35,071 bases of DNA from Ignavibacteriales bacterium (GTDB lineage Bacteria; Bacteroidota; Ignavibacteria; Ignavibacteriales; Ignavibacteriaceae): positions 1 to 35,071 of the forward strand of contig JADJMD010000007.1 in assembly GCA_016709765.1 (NCBI GenBank), given 5' to 3'. The translations under genes and the position numbers were made by a program. This document shows positions 10,271-19,915 of this stretch, piece after piece (within the stretch, counting starts at the first letter, position 1; every line of letters begins with the position of its first letter). The notes under the pieces are model-generated. The model worked only from the letters and a program-made list of their open reading frames with translations, did not search any database and had not been told where the DNA came from.

Positions 10271-11377
10271 TTAATCATCATCACCAAGCAGTATTTCTAT
10301 CTTTTCTGATGCGTTAGCGTTTCTGATATTAACTTGTTCAGTTAGCTTGTGTGAAATATCAAATAAAATTTTTGTTTCATTTGCTTCCGGCATACAAATT
10401 ACCATAGGTTCTCCTTTATCTCCACCCATTCTAATTCTTGGATCTATTGGAATACCGCCAAGTAACGGTGCGTTGAGTTCATCACACATTTGTTGTCCTC
10501 CGCCGGAACCAAAAATATCATATTGCTTTCCGGTATCAGGAGCAATAAAGTAACTCATATTTTCAACTACACCCAGAATTGGAACATTAACCCGTTCAAA
10601 CATTTTTAAAGCTTTACGTGCATCAATAAGTGAAACCTCTTGAGGTGTTGTAACTATAACAGCACCAGTTAATGGAATTGTTTGAACTAATGTTAATTGT
10701 ATATCGCCTGTACCGGGAGGCATATCAAAAAGAAGAAAATCAAGTTCGCCCCAATCAACATCAGTCATAAATTGTTTTATTGCACCGCTTGCCATTGGTC
10801 CGCGCCAAATAACTGGAGCTTTATCATCCACTAAAAGTCCGATTGACATAAATTTTATTCCATGGCTTTCAAGAGGAATCATTTTAACAGAATTTTCTGC
10901 TTGATAAACTTTTGGTTTATCTGTTGTTCCGAGCATTAGAGGAATACTTGGTCCATAAATATCAGCATCTATTAAACCAACACTTGCTCCATCTTTTGCA
11001 AGAGCAACTGCAAGATTTACTGCAACCGTGCTTTTACCTACTCCACCTTTACCGCTAGCAACTGCAATTGTATTTTTAACTCCTGGAAGCACTGCATCTT
11101 TTCTAGCATCTTTATGAGTGGATACATTTGAAGCTGATTTTGAGATAATATTTAATTCAATAGTATTCAATCCGTTAAATTCTTTTTTTAAGTGATCAAT
11201 AATCAAACTCTTTATATCATCTGAGCTATTTGTATTTAGAGAAATATCTAACAATAAATTATCGTTACTAAACTCAAATTTTCTAATTGAATTTAGCGCT
11301 AATGTACTTGTATTTACTTTATCATTACTAAACTTTTTTAATGAATTTACTATAGTACTTTTTGTGATCTCGAACAT
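10271..11377 (-). CDS. mrp: Mrp/ApbC-type Fe-S cluster carrier ATPase
   Basis: This P-loop ATPase of the Mrp/NBP35 family assembles and transfers Fe-S clusters. An N-terminal DUF59-like (MIP18) domain covers about residues 1-80. The deviant Walker A GKGGVGKST is at 109-117, followed by DADIYGPSIPLMLG, the DMPPGTGDIQLTLVQ switch region and VVENMSYF. The CxxC pair found after ENMSYF in many Mrp proteins is replaced by APDTGK, as seems common in this phylum. A longer reading could begin at ATG 11416. ATG 11377 (MFEITKS) is preferred because a GGGAAAG sequence precedes it and the family N-terminus begins there, giving 368 residues. Nfu follows on the same strand. Confidence 0.93.
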   Translation of the reverse strand: MFEITKSTIVNSLKKFSNDKVNTSTLALNSIRKFEFSNDNLLLDISLNTNSSDDIKSLIIDHLKKEFNGLNTIELNIISKSASNVSTHKDARKDAVLPGVKNTIAVASGKGGVGKSTVAVNLAVALAKDGASVGLIDADIYGPSIPLMLGTTDKPKVYQAENSVKMIPLESHGIKFMSIGLLVDDKAPVIWRGPMASGAIKQFMTDVDWGELDFLLFDMPPGTGDIQLTLVQTIPLTGAVIVTTPQEVSLIDARKALKMFERVNVPILGVVENMSYFIAPDTGKQYDIFGSGGGQQMCDELNAPLLGGIPIDPRIRMGGDKGEPMVICMPEANETKILFDISHKLTEQVNIRNANASEKIEILLGDDD

Positions 11378-11457
11378 TTTACTTTCCCGTTTTCTTTTAA
11401 ATATATTTAAAGACATCTATTGATAATAAAATTTTTTTAATTGGTTAGATTTCAAAA

Positions 11458-13591
11458 TTATTTACCAAAAGGTTTTTTGTTTCTAACTGCCATAGCTTTT
11501 AAAGCATGATTCATAAGCCATTCCTGGCTATTTACTTTTTTAATATTTTCTTTTACTTCGGGAAAAACATAAGAGCCGTCTGCTTGCAGAATTTTGGCTT
11601 TTACATTATCCTTTAATGCGACTTTAATTAAGGTCTTAATAATTTCTTCTTTTAATCTTGGATTCTCAATCGGGAATGCAACTTCAACCCTTCTATCAAG
11701 ATTTCTTTGCATCATATCTGCGCTGCTTAAATAAATTTCCTCGTTTCCATCATTATAAAAATAAAAGACTCTGCTGTGTTCAAGATATCTGCCAACAATG
11801 CTCCGTACTTCTATATTTTCGCTAAGATCTTTTCACCCGGCACAAGGCTGCAAACACCTCTTACAATTAGTTTAATTTCAACACCGGAATTTGAAGCTTC
11901 ATAAAGGGCACAAATTATTGCGGGATCAACTAACGAATTTAATTTCATAACAATTTTTGCTTCTTTACCTGCGCCAGCATTATCAATCTCTCTATTAATC
12001 AAATCAATAAATTTTTCACGCATATTAACAGGAGAAACAAATAATTTTTTATACTCTTTTTGTTTGGAGTATCCTGTTAAGAAATTAAAAATATCCGAAA
12101 CATCGCTGCATATATCATCATCAGAAGTAAAAAAACCTAAATCCGTGTAAAGTTTTGCGGTAGTCGCGTTGTAGTTCCCTGTCGCAAGATGTACGTATCT
12201 TTTTACACCATCATATTCTTTTCGTACAACAAGTGTCATCTTTGCGTGTGTCTTTAATCCAACCAAACCATAAACAACATGTACTCCAACTTTTTCAAGT
12301 GCACGTGCCCAATAAATATTATTCTGCTCATCAAATCTTGCTTTTAACTCTACAAGCACAGCAACCTGTTTGCCCATTTCTGCGGCTTCAATCAGGCATT
12401 TTACGATTGGTGAATCAGGACCAACTCTGTAGAGAGTTTGTTTAATTGCAAGCACATCCGGATCAAGAGCAGCTTGTTTAATAAAATCTATAATTGGTGA
12501 AAACGAGTGATACGGGTGATGAAGCAAAATATCTTTTTGTCTTATGATAGAAAAAAATCTTCATCTTCTTCAAACACTTTTGGGGTTATAGGATAAAACG
12601 GTTTTTCTTTTAGTTGATGAAGCGGTAGTTTAAACAATCCCATAACATCGCTTAAACCTAAAGGGCCATCAGCCGTGTGAACATCTTCCATAGTAATCTG
12701 AAGATTATCCACCAAAGTGTTTAACATAAATTCTGGCATTGGATGACCAACTTCTAATCTTACAACACTACCAAATCTACGTTGTTTAATATTTTCTTCA
12801 ATTACACTTAACAGGTCATCAGCCTCATCTTCCTGAAGTTCAATATCAGTATCACGAGTAATGCGAAATCTGTGTGCCTCAACTATTTCCATTCCGGGAA
12901 AAAGCAAAGCCAGGTTTGCATCTATAAGATCACCTAGCCAGATGTAGGTGGCGCTAAAATTTCCGTTTACTCCTAATGTTTTATTTGGTTCAAGTATATT
13001 ATCTATTTGAAGTAACCTTGAAAGAATGCTTGGAACTTTTACTCTTGCAAAATGATTTTCACCATTTGGTTTCCTAATTAATATTGCAAGGCTTAAACTT
13101 AAATTTGAAATGTATGGAAACGGTCTGCCTGGGTCGAATGCAAGGGGAGTTAGTACCGGATAAACTTCTTTTTTAAAATACTGTGTAAGTTTTGTTTTAC
13201 CCTCATCACTTATTTCGTCCATCGATAACAGTTTAATATTGTTTTCGTATAAAGCTGGAATAATCTGTGAAGTCCAATAATTATCTAAAGTTTTAAGTAA
13301 AGGCTTTAATAATTTTTCAACTTTTCTTAACTGCTCAATTGGTGTTAATCCATCAATCGATGGTTCTTCTATATGTGCGGCAATTTGTTCTTTTAAACCT
13401 GCAATTCTAATCATATAAAATTCATCTAAGTTGGAACAAAAAATTGAAATGAATTTTACTTTTTCTAAAAGAGGTAATTCAGGATTTAGCGCTTCTTCTA
13501 AAACGCGTTTATTAAACTCAATCCAGCTTAAATCTCTGTTTATAAAATTTTCGGGTTTGCTGTACTTTTTTAGTAATTCTTTGGTATTCAT
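11458..13591 (-). CDS. ppk1: Polyphosphate kinase 1, two frameshifts
   Basis: PPK1 reversibly polymerises ATP gamma-phosphate into polyphosphate. Three segments join into one full-length enzyme of about 710 residues. The N-terminal segment (12542-13591) has FINRDLSWIEFNKRVLEEA and SNLDEFYMIRIAGL. The middle segment (11811-12527) has DPDVLAIKQTLYRVG, the catalytic-His motif RYVHLATGNYNATTAKLYTD (His codon near 12190) and IVRGVCSLVPG. The C-terminal segment (11458 to about 11800) has YLEHSRVFYFYNDG with the second conserved His, and SSADMMQRNLDRRVEV. The breaks are near 12535 and 11815. TATATTTG on the minus strand (13614-13621) could serve as a -7 promoter element just upstream of the start. 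No neighbouring exopolyphosphatase gene is seen. Confidence 0.95.
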
Positions 13592-13706
13592 ATAAATCTA
13601 TTACAATTGGGCACAAATATAAGCTATTTGCAAAAGATTTGCCGTGATAAAAGTGTTACATCGGCATTAAAAATCAGTTAAAAAGAGGATTAAACCGAAA
13701 AGAAAG

Positions 13707-15154
13707 TTATTTCTTCCAAAAGTAAGGTGTAAAAATTATTAGAACGGTAAAAGTTCTAATCTGCCGAGCAGCATTAAAAAGCTAAGCAGCCATTTTGCAA
13801 GTTCTGGTAAATGATTGAAATTTGCCACAGGTCCAACAGTCCCGATGCCCGGACCAACATTACCCAGACAAGTTGCTACTGCGCCAACCGACGAGATAAA
13901 ATCAACACCCATAAGCGAAAGCATAATTGAGCCAAATACAAAAATTAAAATGTAAATAATAAAAAAGGCTTGCACATTAGAAATAATTTCTGATGAAACT
14001 GCTTTGCCGTTTAATCTAACCGGAATTATTGCTCTTGGATGGATCAATCTTTTTAATTCTAAAAATCCGTTTTTAAAAAGTAAAAGATGTCTCACTACTT
14101 TTATTCCGCCGCCTGTAGAACCGGCAGAACCGCCGATAAATAAAAGAATGAAAAAAATCATTCGGGAAAACACTGCCCAGTTTTCATAATCGCTGGAAAC
14201 AAATCCCGTTGTTGTTACTAAAGAAACTACATGGAATAGTGCTTGTCTAAATGATTCTTCCGGATGAAAATCTACATGCGGATGATGAATTAAAGCGATA
14301 AGTATTGAAACACCTAAAATTAAAAATAGATAGTATCTAAACTCATCGTTGTTTTTAAAGAATGAAAATTTTTTATGAATTACCAGATAGTGAATGGTAA
14401 AATTCATACCCGCAAAAAACATAAAAACAATTAGAATATATTGTATAAAAGGTGAAGTGTAATAAGCGGTGCTTGCGTTCTTTGTAGAAAATCCGCCGGT
14501 AGCCATTGTTGTAAAGGAATGATTGATCGCATCAAAAATGTCCATTCCTGCAAACATTAATAAAACAGTTTCCGCAAGTGTAAATCCCAAATAAATTATC
14601 CACAATCTTTTTGCAGTTTCCTTAACGCGCGGATGAAGTTTGTCTTTTGTAATTCCAGGCACTTCAGCGGCGTATAATTGCATCCCGCCGATTCCTAATA
14701 ATGGAAGAATGGCAAGAGATAAAACTATAATTCCCATACCGCCAATCCACTGCGTAAATGAGCGCCAGAAAAGTAATCCGTGCGGCATTGATTCAATATC
14801 TGTTAAGATTGATGCGCCTGTGGTTGTAAAGCCCGACATCGTTTCAAAAAACGCGTTTGAAAAGTTTGGAATTGATCCGTGAAAAATAAACGGCAAGGCA
14901 CCGAACAACGACATGCAAACCCAACCAAGTGTTACAATTAAATAACCTTCACGTTTACCTAATTCAAGCCTATCAGTTTTTCTGGTTACAAACCAAAGAA
15001 TAATTCCGGTAGCAGATGTAGCTAATCCTGCTGTAAGCAAAGCAATAAGATCATTATCACCGTAGTAGATTGAGAAGGGAATACCGAGCATCATAAAAAT
15101 ACCGGTAATAAAAATTAAAAATCCAAGTATGTTAAGAATTAATTTATAGTTCAC
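13707..15154 (-). CDS. trkH: Trk potassium uptake membrane subunit TrkH
   Basis: TrkH is the K+-translocating channel-like subunit in the inner membrane, gated by the cytoplasmic TrkA ring. The four filter (P-loop) segments are visible: GFTTTGASIL, TTMATGGFS, LVTTTGFVSS and TCLGNVGPG, together with GGSAGSTGGGIKV. As given, the frame stops at 13739 with GRLELLPF. Restoring one T to the run near 13748 changes the end to GRLELFTVLIIFTPYFWKK with a stop at 13707-13709. This is the normal TrkH tail, so the true end is taken as 13707. The gene starts eight bases after trkA ends, forming a trkA-trkH operon. Confidence 0.94.
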
Positions 15155-15162
15155 TAAGGGAT

Positions 15163-16506
15163 TTATCTTTCAAAAAACTTTTCTAATTTTTTTACAGCAT
15201 CAGGCAAAGAAAAAACTACAACTTTATCACCCGCAACAATTTTTGTATCGCCCGTTCCAATAAAACCTTGTTCATCACGAACATAACCACCAATTATACA
15301 ACCTTTTGGTAAATTAAGTTTTGCAAGAGTATTTTCTGTTATTTCTGATCCAGGCTGAGCAACATACTCTATTAAAACTGCATCAATTCCTTCTAGTGTT
15401 GAATAAGAAAGCAGTTCACCTTTTTTAATAAATCGAACAATATTGTTTGCTGTAATTAATTTTTTGTTGATCAGTGCATCAAGACCAATTGTTTGTGTTA
15501 GAGGAATGTAATCTACTTTATCCACAAGCGCGATTGCTTTTTTAACCCCGAGATGCTTTGCCATTAAACAAGAAATGATATTTGTTTCAGCATCTTCAGT
15601 TACCGCGATGTAAGCATCAACATCAATAATTCCTTCTTGAGCAAGTAAATCAATATCTCTTCCGTCACCTTTAATTACTAGTGTGTTTGGAAGCTTATCA
15701 GCAAGCTCAAAAGCCTTCTCGGGATTAGCATCGATAAGTTTAACACTCATTTTATCACTTAATAAACTTGCAACACGCCGCCCGATTTTTCCACCCCCAA
15801 GAATCATAATGTTATCAAACTTTAGGTTCTCTTTTCCTGCAAGTTGTAAAATTGTTTCATGTCCTTGCGGTTTTGAAATAACAAAAACCTGATCGTTTGG
15901 AAGAAACTTATCGCTGCCTGATGGAATTATTGTTCGAAAGTTTCTGTGAATTGCAACAACTCTAAAATCTACGTTTTGATATTCCTGTGCAACCTCAAAA
16001 ACTTTTTTATGGATTACAGGGGCATTTTTATCTAACCTAATCCCAACCACAGAAAGTTTACCGCCTTCAAATTCAAGTACATCAGTTGCGGCGGTACGAT
16101 TGATAAGATTTACAGTTTCCATCGCTGCAAGTTCTTCGGGGTAAATCATAAAATCTATGCCGAGTTCCGAAAAATTAACTCCGGCTTCAGAATCAAGATA
16201 TTCAGCATTAGATATTCTTGCGATGGTTCTTTTTGCCCCAAGTTTTTTACCAAGAATTGCGGTGGTAATATTAATTTCTTCATTTGAAGTTACAGCTACG
16301 AGCAGGTCAGCTTTATGTACGTTAGCTTTTTTAAGGGTTGCAACTGAAGTTGATGATCCATTAATTGTTAAAATATCTGCCATTTGATCTGAATATGAAA
16401 GGCGCTCGTTATTCATATCAATTGCGATTATATCATGTGATTCACTGGAGAGCTGTTTTGCAAGTTGATATCCGACATCTCCCATTCCGGTTATAATAAT
16501 CTTCAT
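15163..16506 (-). CDS. trkA: Trk system potassium uptake regulatory protein TrkA
   Basis: TrkA is the cytoplasmic NAD(H)/nucleotide-binding gating subunit of the Trk K+ transporter. It has 447 residues and is intact, with the duplicated RCK architecture. The first RCK-N has the Rossmann motif GMGDVG at residues 7-12. A TrkA-C domain around residues 140-225 includes DKFLPNDQVFVIS. A second Rossmann motif, GGGKIGRRVA, is in the middle, and the second TrkA-C domain ends GDKVVVFSLPDAVKKLEKFF. Its partner trkH is immediately downstream on the same strand. The 250 bases upstream, to the fasciclin gene, hold that gene's terminator and presumably the trkAH promoter. Confidence 0.96.
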   Translation of the reverse strand: MKIIITGMGDVGYQLAKQLSSESHDIIAIDMNNERLSYSDQMADILTINGSSTSVATLKKANVHKADLLVAVTSNEEINITTAILGKKLGAKRTIARISNAEYLDSEAGVNFSELGIDFMIYPEELAAMETVNLINRTAATDVLEFEGGKLSVVGIRLDKNAPVIHKKVFEVAQEYQNVDFRVVAIHRNFRTIIPSGSDKFLPNDQVFVISKPQGHETILQLAGKENLKFDNIMILGGGKIGRRVASLLSDKMSVKLIDANPEKAFELADKLPNTLVIKGDGRDIDLLAQEGIIDVDAYIAVTEDAETNIISCLMAKHLGVKKAIALVDKVDYIPLTQTIGLDALINKKLITANNIVRFIKKGELLSYSTLEGIDAVLIEYVAQPGSEITENTLAKLNLPKGCIIGGYVRDEQGFIGTGDTKIVAGDKVVVFSLPDAVKKLEKFFER

Positions 16507-16717
16507 AATTTAATTTGATTTTTCTGTTAAACTAAAATTCTAAAAATTCTATCAATCTACTTTTACTAATATAAATAGATTATTAATGTTAAATCGTTTT
16601 TGGCTTGTGGAAATTTTTATAATTGGATTATGGAATATAGATTCTGAGAATCTTTTTAATCGTGAGCCAATAGCTTTTTTTGGGGAAAGGAGAACTTTAT
16701 CTTTTATTATAAATTAA

Positions 16718-16742
16718 AACCCCGAAAGTAATTTCCGGGGTT
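16718..16742 (-). terminator. Intrinsic terminator of the fasciclin gene
   Basis: An AACCCCG / CGGGGTT hairpin extended by AAA/TTT (one bulged base, 4-nt loop) lies 15 bases beyond the fasciclin stop codon. On the minus strand it is followed by TTTTAATTT, a modest T-tract. Confidence 0.8.
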
Positions 16743-16757
16743 CAAATCAATATAAAA

Positions 16758-17261
16758 CTATTTGGTAGGAGGTAAAAGAACAGTATCAATAACGTGGATT
16801 ACTCCGTTCGATGCTTCAACATCTGCTTTGATAACTTTTGAATTGTTGATCATCACACTTCCATCTTTTACCGTTATCATAACCTTGCTGCCTTCAACAG
16901 TTTTTGCATCTTTTAATTTTACTACTTCACCTGACATTACATTCCCAGATACTACGTGATAAAGTAAAATTTTCTTTAATGCATCTTTATCTTTTAACAA
17001 ACCTTCAATAGTACCTTTTGGCAATTTAGAAAAAGCTTCATCTGTAGGTGCAAATACTGTAAATGGACCTTTACCTTGTAAAGTTTCAATTAATCCAGCT
17101 TCTTTAAGCGCAGTAGCTAGAGTTTTAAACATACCTGCATCAACAGCTGTTGTGACAATATCTTTTTTAGATTTTTCTTTACTCATATTTTGAGCATTTG
17201 TTGATATTACTGATAATGCAACAAATAATACACTTAAAGCAACGATTCTTAGTTTTAACAT
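16758..17261 (-). CDS. Secreted fasciclin (FAS1) domain protein
   Basis: This 167-residue protein has a Sec signal peptide (about residues 1-23, ending ISTNA) and one FAS1 domain. FAS1 H1 reads FTVFAPTDEAFSKLP and H2 reads ASNGVIHVIDTVLLPP, with the YH motif in KKILLYHVVSG. FAS1 domains mediate adhesion or protein-protein contacts at the cell surface or periplasm; bacterial single-domain members are widespread and of uncertain role. GGAGAAAAA just before the ATG is a good Shine-Dalgarno. It is a single-gene unit with its own terminator, divergent from the OsmC gene. Confidence 0.94.
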   Translation of the reverse strand: MLKLRIVALSVLFVALSVISTNAQNMSKEKSKKDIVTTAVDAGMFKTLATALKEAGLIETLQGKGPFTVFAPTDEAFSKLPKGTIEGLLKDKDALKKILLYHVVSGNVMSGEVVKLKDAKTVEGSKVMITVKDGSVMINNSKVIKADVEASNGVIHVIDTVLLPPTK

Positions 17262-17321
17262 TTTTTCTCCAATTGATTTATGATTTCATTAAGTTATTTA
17301 CGATCGTTAGAATGTATAACG

Positions 17322-17358
17322 AATATTTTTAGGATTGAGTTCCATTCTTAAAAATATT
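17322..17358. repeat. Imperfect inverted repeat in the fasciclin/osmC divergent region
   Basis: AATATTTTTA (17322-17331) and its exact complement TAAAAATATT (about 17349-17358) flank a partly complementary 17-nt centre. Its place between two divergent genes allows an operator or a leader hairpin of the fasciclin mRNA; nothing further supports either. Confidence 0.4.
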
Positions 17359-17482
17359 TTTATGAGATGATTTTTATTTACAGTAATTGCCTTAATTGAA
17401 TGAATTTTGTTTATTTGCGTAACCTATTTGATTAAGTTACATCATACAATAAGACAAAATATTTATTTAAGTAGAGGAAAAA

Positions 17483-17910
17483 ATGGCAACTAAAAAAGCA
17501 CTTGTTAAACAAGTTAAAGGAATTACCTTCGTTGGAAAAACCGATTCAAATCATTGGATTACGATGGATGGACCGGAAAGTTTTGGAGGAAGTGATGCAG
17601 GAATTAGACCGAAAGAATTATTAATCTTAGTCTTGGCGGATGTACCGGCAGTGATGTGACAAGTATTCTCTCTAAGAAGAAGATTAAATTAGATGGGTTT
17701 GAAATTAACATTACAGCAGAAAGTGCAGACGAGCACCCACAAGTTTTTACAAAAATGCATCTTGAATATGTTTTTTACGGTAAGGATGTTCCCGTTAAGG
17801 ATGTTGAACGTGCAATTGAACTTTCGCTAACAAAATATTGTAGTGTTACCGCAATGCTGCAAAAAGCAATGCCGATTGAACATAGTTTTAGAATTGTTGA
17901 AGGTGAATAG
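17483..17910 (+). CDS. OsmC/Ohr-family peroxidase-like protein, one frameshift
   Basis: OsmC-family proteins reduce organic and hydroperoxides with a pair of conserved cysteines. AGAGGAAAAA is a strong Shine-Dalgarno before ATG 17483. The N-terminal part reads to ...DAGIRPKELL. One base is missing near 17624, and restoring it gives LLISLGGCTGSDVTSIL, which contains the first conserved Cys. The second is in LTKYCSVTAML. The C-terminus HSFRIVEGE ends at 17910, giving about 142 residues, normal for the family. The E. coli YhfA-like subgroup fits best. It converges on the VOC gene, with a shared hairpin between them. Confidence 0.9.
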
Positions 17911-17933
17911 ATAGTTAGGAGCTTTGGAGAGAT

Positions 17934-17965
17934 GGAGTAGTGGGTTTGTATTAACCCATTACTCC
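17934..17965. terminator. Bidirectional terminator hairpin between osmC and VOC genes
   Basis: GGAGTAGTGGGTT (17934-17946) pairs with AACCCATTACTCC (17953-17965) across a 6-nt loop with a single G-T position. It lies between two converging genes, 23 and 15 bases from their stops. T-tracts are weak on both sides. Confidence 0.65.
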
Positions 17966-17980
17966 ACAATTCCATTTTGA

Positions 17981-18331
17981 TTAACTCTTTTGATACAATC
18001 CGATTGTATTGCCATCAGGGTCATTAAAAAGCGCATACCAGCCCATTGCAGGAATTACAGTTTTAGTTCTTTTTACCGCGCCGCCATTTTCTTTTACTCG
18101 TTTTAATATTGAATCAATTTCAGGCATATTGACATGAAATACAGTTGATTCTCCTTTACAAACTTCATCCACTTGTCTTAATCCAACCATTGTCCCTTTA
18201 TGATTGTTAAAAAGTAAATATCCGTTACCGAAAGCTTTAAAGTCCCAGCCTAATACTTTATGATAAAAATCTTTGGATTTATCTAAATCAGTTGATGGAA
18301 TTTCACAATGAGCAATTAAATGATCAGCCAT
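17981..18331 (-). CDS. VOC superfamily (glyoxalase/bleomycin-resistance fold) protein
   Basis: This 116-residue single-module vicinal-oxygen-chelate protein is intact. The first beta-alpha-beta unit carries HCEIPSTDLDKSKDFYHKVL, and the C-terminal part carries WYALFNDPDGNTIGLYQ, the typical closing signature. Members are metal-dependent lyases, dioxygenases or binding proteins. This one is closest to the uncharacterised CFP-30B/27 kDa-antigen-like subgroup, so no substrate is proposed. AAGGAAAAA precedes the ATG. It converges on osmC. Confidence 0.88.
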   Translation of the reverse strand: MADHLIAHCEIPSTDLDKSKDFYHKVLGWDFKAFGNGYLLFNNHKGTMVGLRQVDEVCKGESTVFHVNMPEIDSILKRVKENGGAVKRTKTVIPAMGWYALFNDPDGNTIGLYQKS

Positions 18332-18417
18332 AGGTTTTTCCTTAAAAAATTAGAGTTATTTATGGCAGGAAATTACAAGTAAGAGACTACTAATTCAAGA
18401 TTATTTTTGTAGAGAAG

Positions 18418-18442
18418 TTGTAAAAATGATTTTGTAAATTTG
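18418..18442 (+). promoter_or_regulatory. Candidate promoter of the His-repeat secreted protein
   Basis: TAAATTTG at 18435-18442 fits the Bacteroidetes -7 element and lies 46 bases before ATG 18489. A TTG is 14 bases upstream (18418-18420), the same short spacing as before the gene at 3864. The -33 element is therefore doubtful. Confidence 0.3.
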
Positions 18443-18488
18443 AATGTATTCAATCTCACAATTATTAACCTATTATTTAGGGACTATT

Positions 18489-19210
18489 ATGAAAAACTTA
18501 ATTTTTGTTTTACTCATTTCAGTATTCTGTTTTTTTAACAATACTTTTTCGCAAAAAGAAGATCATGCAAATGAAATAAACTCATCTGTACCCGAATTAT
18601 TTGATTTTCACGAAGTGGTTTATCCGCTTTGGCACACAGCTTATCCAAATAAAGACTACGCGTTATTCAAACAGCTGCTGCCAGATGTAAATGCTGGTGT
18701 AGAAAAGATATACTCGGCTAAATTACCAGGAATTCTTCGTGATAAAGAAAATGAATGGAATGCTGGTTTGGATAAACTTCGTGCTTCAGTTAAAGATTAC
18801 AACACAGCTTGCGAAGAAAATAATGAAGCAGGAATGTTAGCTTCGGCTGAAGAACTGCACTCAAATTTTGAAATGCTCGTAAGAATTGTAAAACCAGTTA
18901 CAAAAGAAGTAGATGAGTTTCATAAAGTGCTTTATATGATTTATCATCATTATGGTCCAAATAATAACACAGCTGAACTAAATAAAGCAATTGATAATTT
19001 ATTGATGCGCGCTGATGAATTAAAAAATTGTGTTTTACCAAAATGGGCAACGGAGAAAAAGAAGATTTTACAAAAGCCGCTGATGATCTATATAACTCAA
19101 CAAAAGAATTACAAACACTAAAGAATTCTAAAGCAGATGAAAAACAGATTGAAAATGCAATTGATAAAGTTCACACAAGTTATCAGAAATTAGAAGCACT
19201 GTTTGATTAG
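18489..19210 (+). CDS. Secreted helical protein with two tandem His-x3-Tyr-x3-His repeats, unknown function
   Basis: I do not recognise a named family. ATG 18489 is chosen over an in-frame ATG at 18444 because MKNLIFVLLISVFCFFNNTFSQ is a clean signal peptide preceded by GGG six bases upstream. The mature part is all-helical and made of two similar repeats of about 95 residues. Repeat A starts FHEVVYPLWH (His41, Tyr45, His49) and ends ELHSNFEML. Repeat B starts FHKVLYMIYHH (His145, Tyr149, His153) and ends KVHTSYQKLEAL. The conserved His suggests metal or heme binding, but no CxxCH is present. A frameshift near 19055 splits repeat B. The product is probably periplasmic, about 240 residues. Confidence 0.75.
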
Positions 19211-19226
19211 ATTTTATTTTCTAAAT

Positions 19227-19290
19227 GTCATTCCCTCGAAAGAGGGAGTCCAAAATTTATGTCGTTGGTCCCCGCTTGAGCGGGGATGAC
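19227..19290. repeat. GTCATTCCC...GGGGATGAC palindromic intergenic repeat
   Basis: The 64-bp element has near-perfect inverted ends (GTCATTCCC / GGGGATGAC). Inside are two hairpins, CCCTC-GAAA-GAGGG and CCCCGC-TT-GAGCGGGG (partial). Translated, it gives the familiar spurious MSFPRKRESK reading. It sits between two converging genes and could terminate both. Confidence 0.75.
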
Positions 19291-19298
19291 TTATCCAA

Positions 19299-19856
19299 TC
19301 ACTTAACAATCTTTGAAACTTCCTTAAACACAGGTGTTCCGCAAACTTCAAGAAGTTCAAAAAGAATTGATTCAGTAGTTGTAACTTCTGCGCTAAGAAT
19401 TCTCATTCTATCTAAAGCAATATTATAATCTATTTCTTTGCGTGATGAAACAGCATCAGCAGCGAGATTAACTTGATAATCGTTTGCAAGTAAATCTAAT
19501 ACTGTTTGTTGAACACAAACGTGCGATTCAACTCCACAAACAACAATTTGAGAAAGTTTTTTAGAATGAAATTCATCGAATAAATTTTCTGCACCTGAAC
19601 AACTAAAACTCATTTTCTGAAAAGCCGTATACCCTTCAAGTGCAGTCAGGATTATTTTAGAAGTTGGTCCTAATCCTTTTGGATATTGTTCTGTAAAATA
19701 GATTGGGAGCTTCATTGCTTTAAAGCCTTTAATCAGCTTAATAGTATTTTCTAAAACTGTTTCATAATTTCTGATTACCGGAAGAATTCTCGCCTGCAAA
19801 TCGATTATTAAAAGTGCAGTAGTATCTTTTTTTAGAATAATAGGGTTTCTCTTCAT
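19299..19856 (-). CDS. Isochorismatase-family cysteine hydrolase
   Basis: This 185-residue alpha/beta hydrolase of the isochorismatase superfamily (YcaC/nicotinamidase-like) is intact. The catalytic triad is visible: Asp19 in LLIIDLQ, Lys81 in FQKMSFSC and Cys114 in GVESHVCVQQT, followed by DYQVNLAADAVSSR. The family cleaves amides or enol ethers of small molecules. Without the zinc-site His pattern of nicotinamidase, the YcaC-like subgroup with unknown substrate is the safer call. It is flanked on both sides by palindromic repeats. Confidence 0.92.
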   Translation of the reverse strand: MKRNPIILKKDTTALLIIDLQARILPVIRNYETVLENTIKLIKGFKAMKLPIYFTEQYPKGLGPTSKIILTALEGYTAFQKMSFSCSGAENLFDEFHSKKLSQIVVCGVESHVCVQQTVLDLLANDYQVNLAADAVSSRKEIDYNIALDRMRILSAEVTTTESILFELLEVCGTPVFKEVSKIVK

Positions 19857-19915
19857 AATACTTTGCTGATTTTTTCAATGGATTCAATGCTATATTAATA
19901 AAAAGAATATTGGTA

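Noticed and set aside
16639..16653. AGATTCTGAGAATCT palindrome followed by T-run, upstream of trkA
   Set aside because: The stem is only 6 bp and no plus-strand gene ends there; a chance terminator-like motif in AT-rich DNA is likely.
19225..19428. Open frame beginning MSFPRKRESK
   Set aside because: This is the well-known spurious translation of a palindromic intergenic repeat and continues antisense to the isochorismatase gene.
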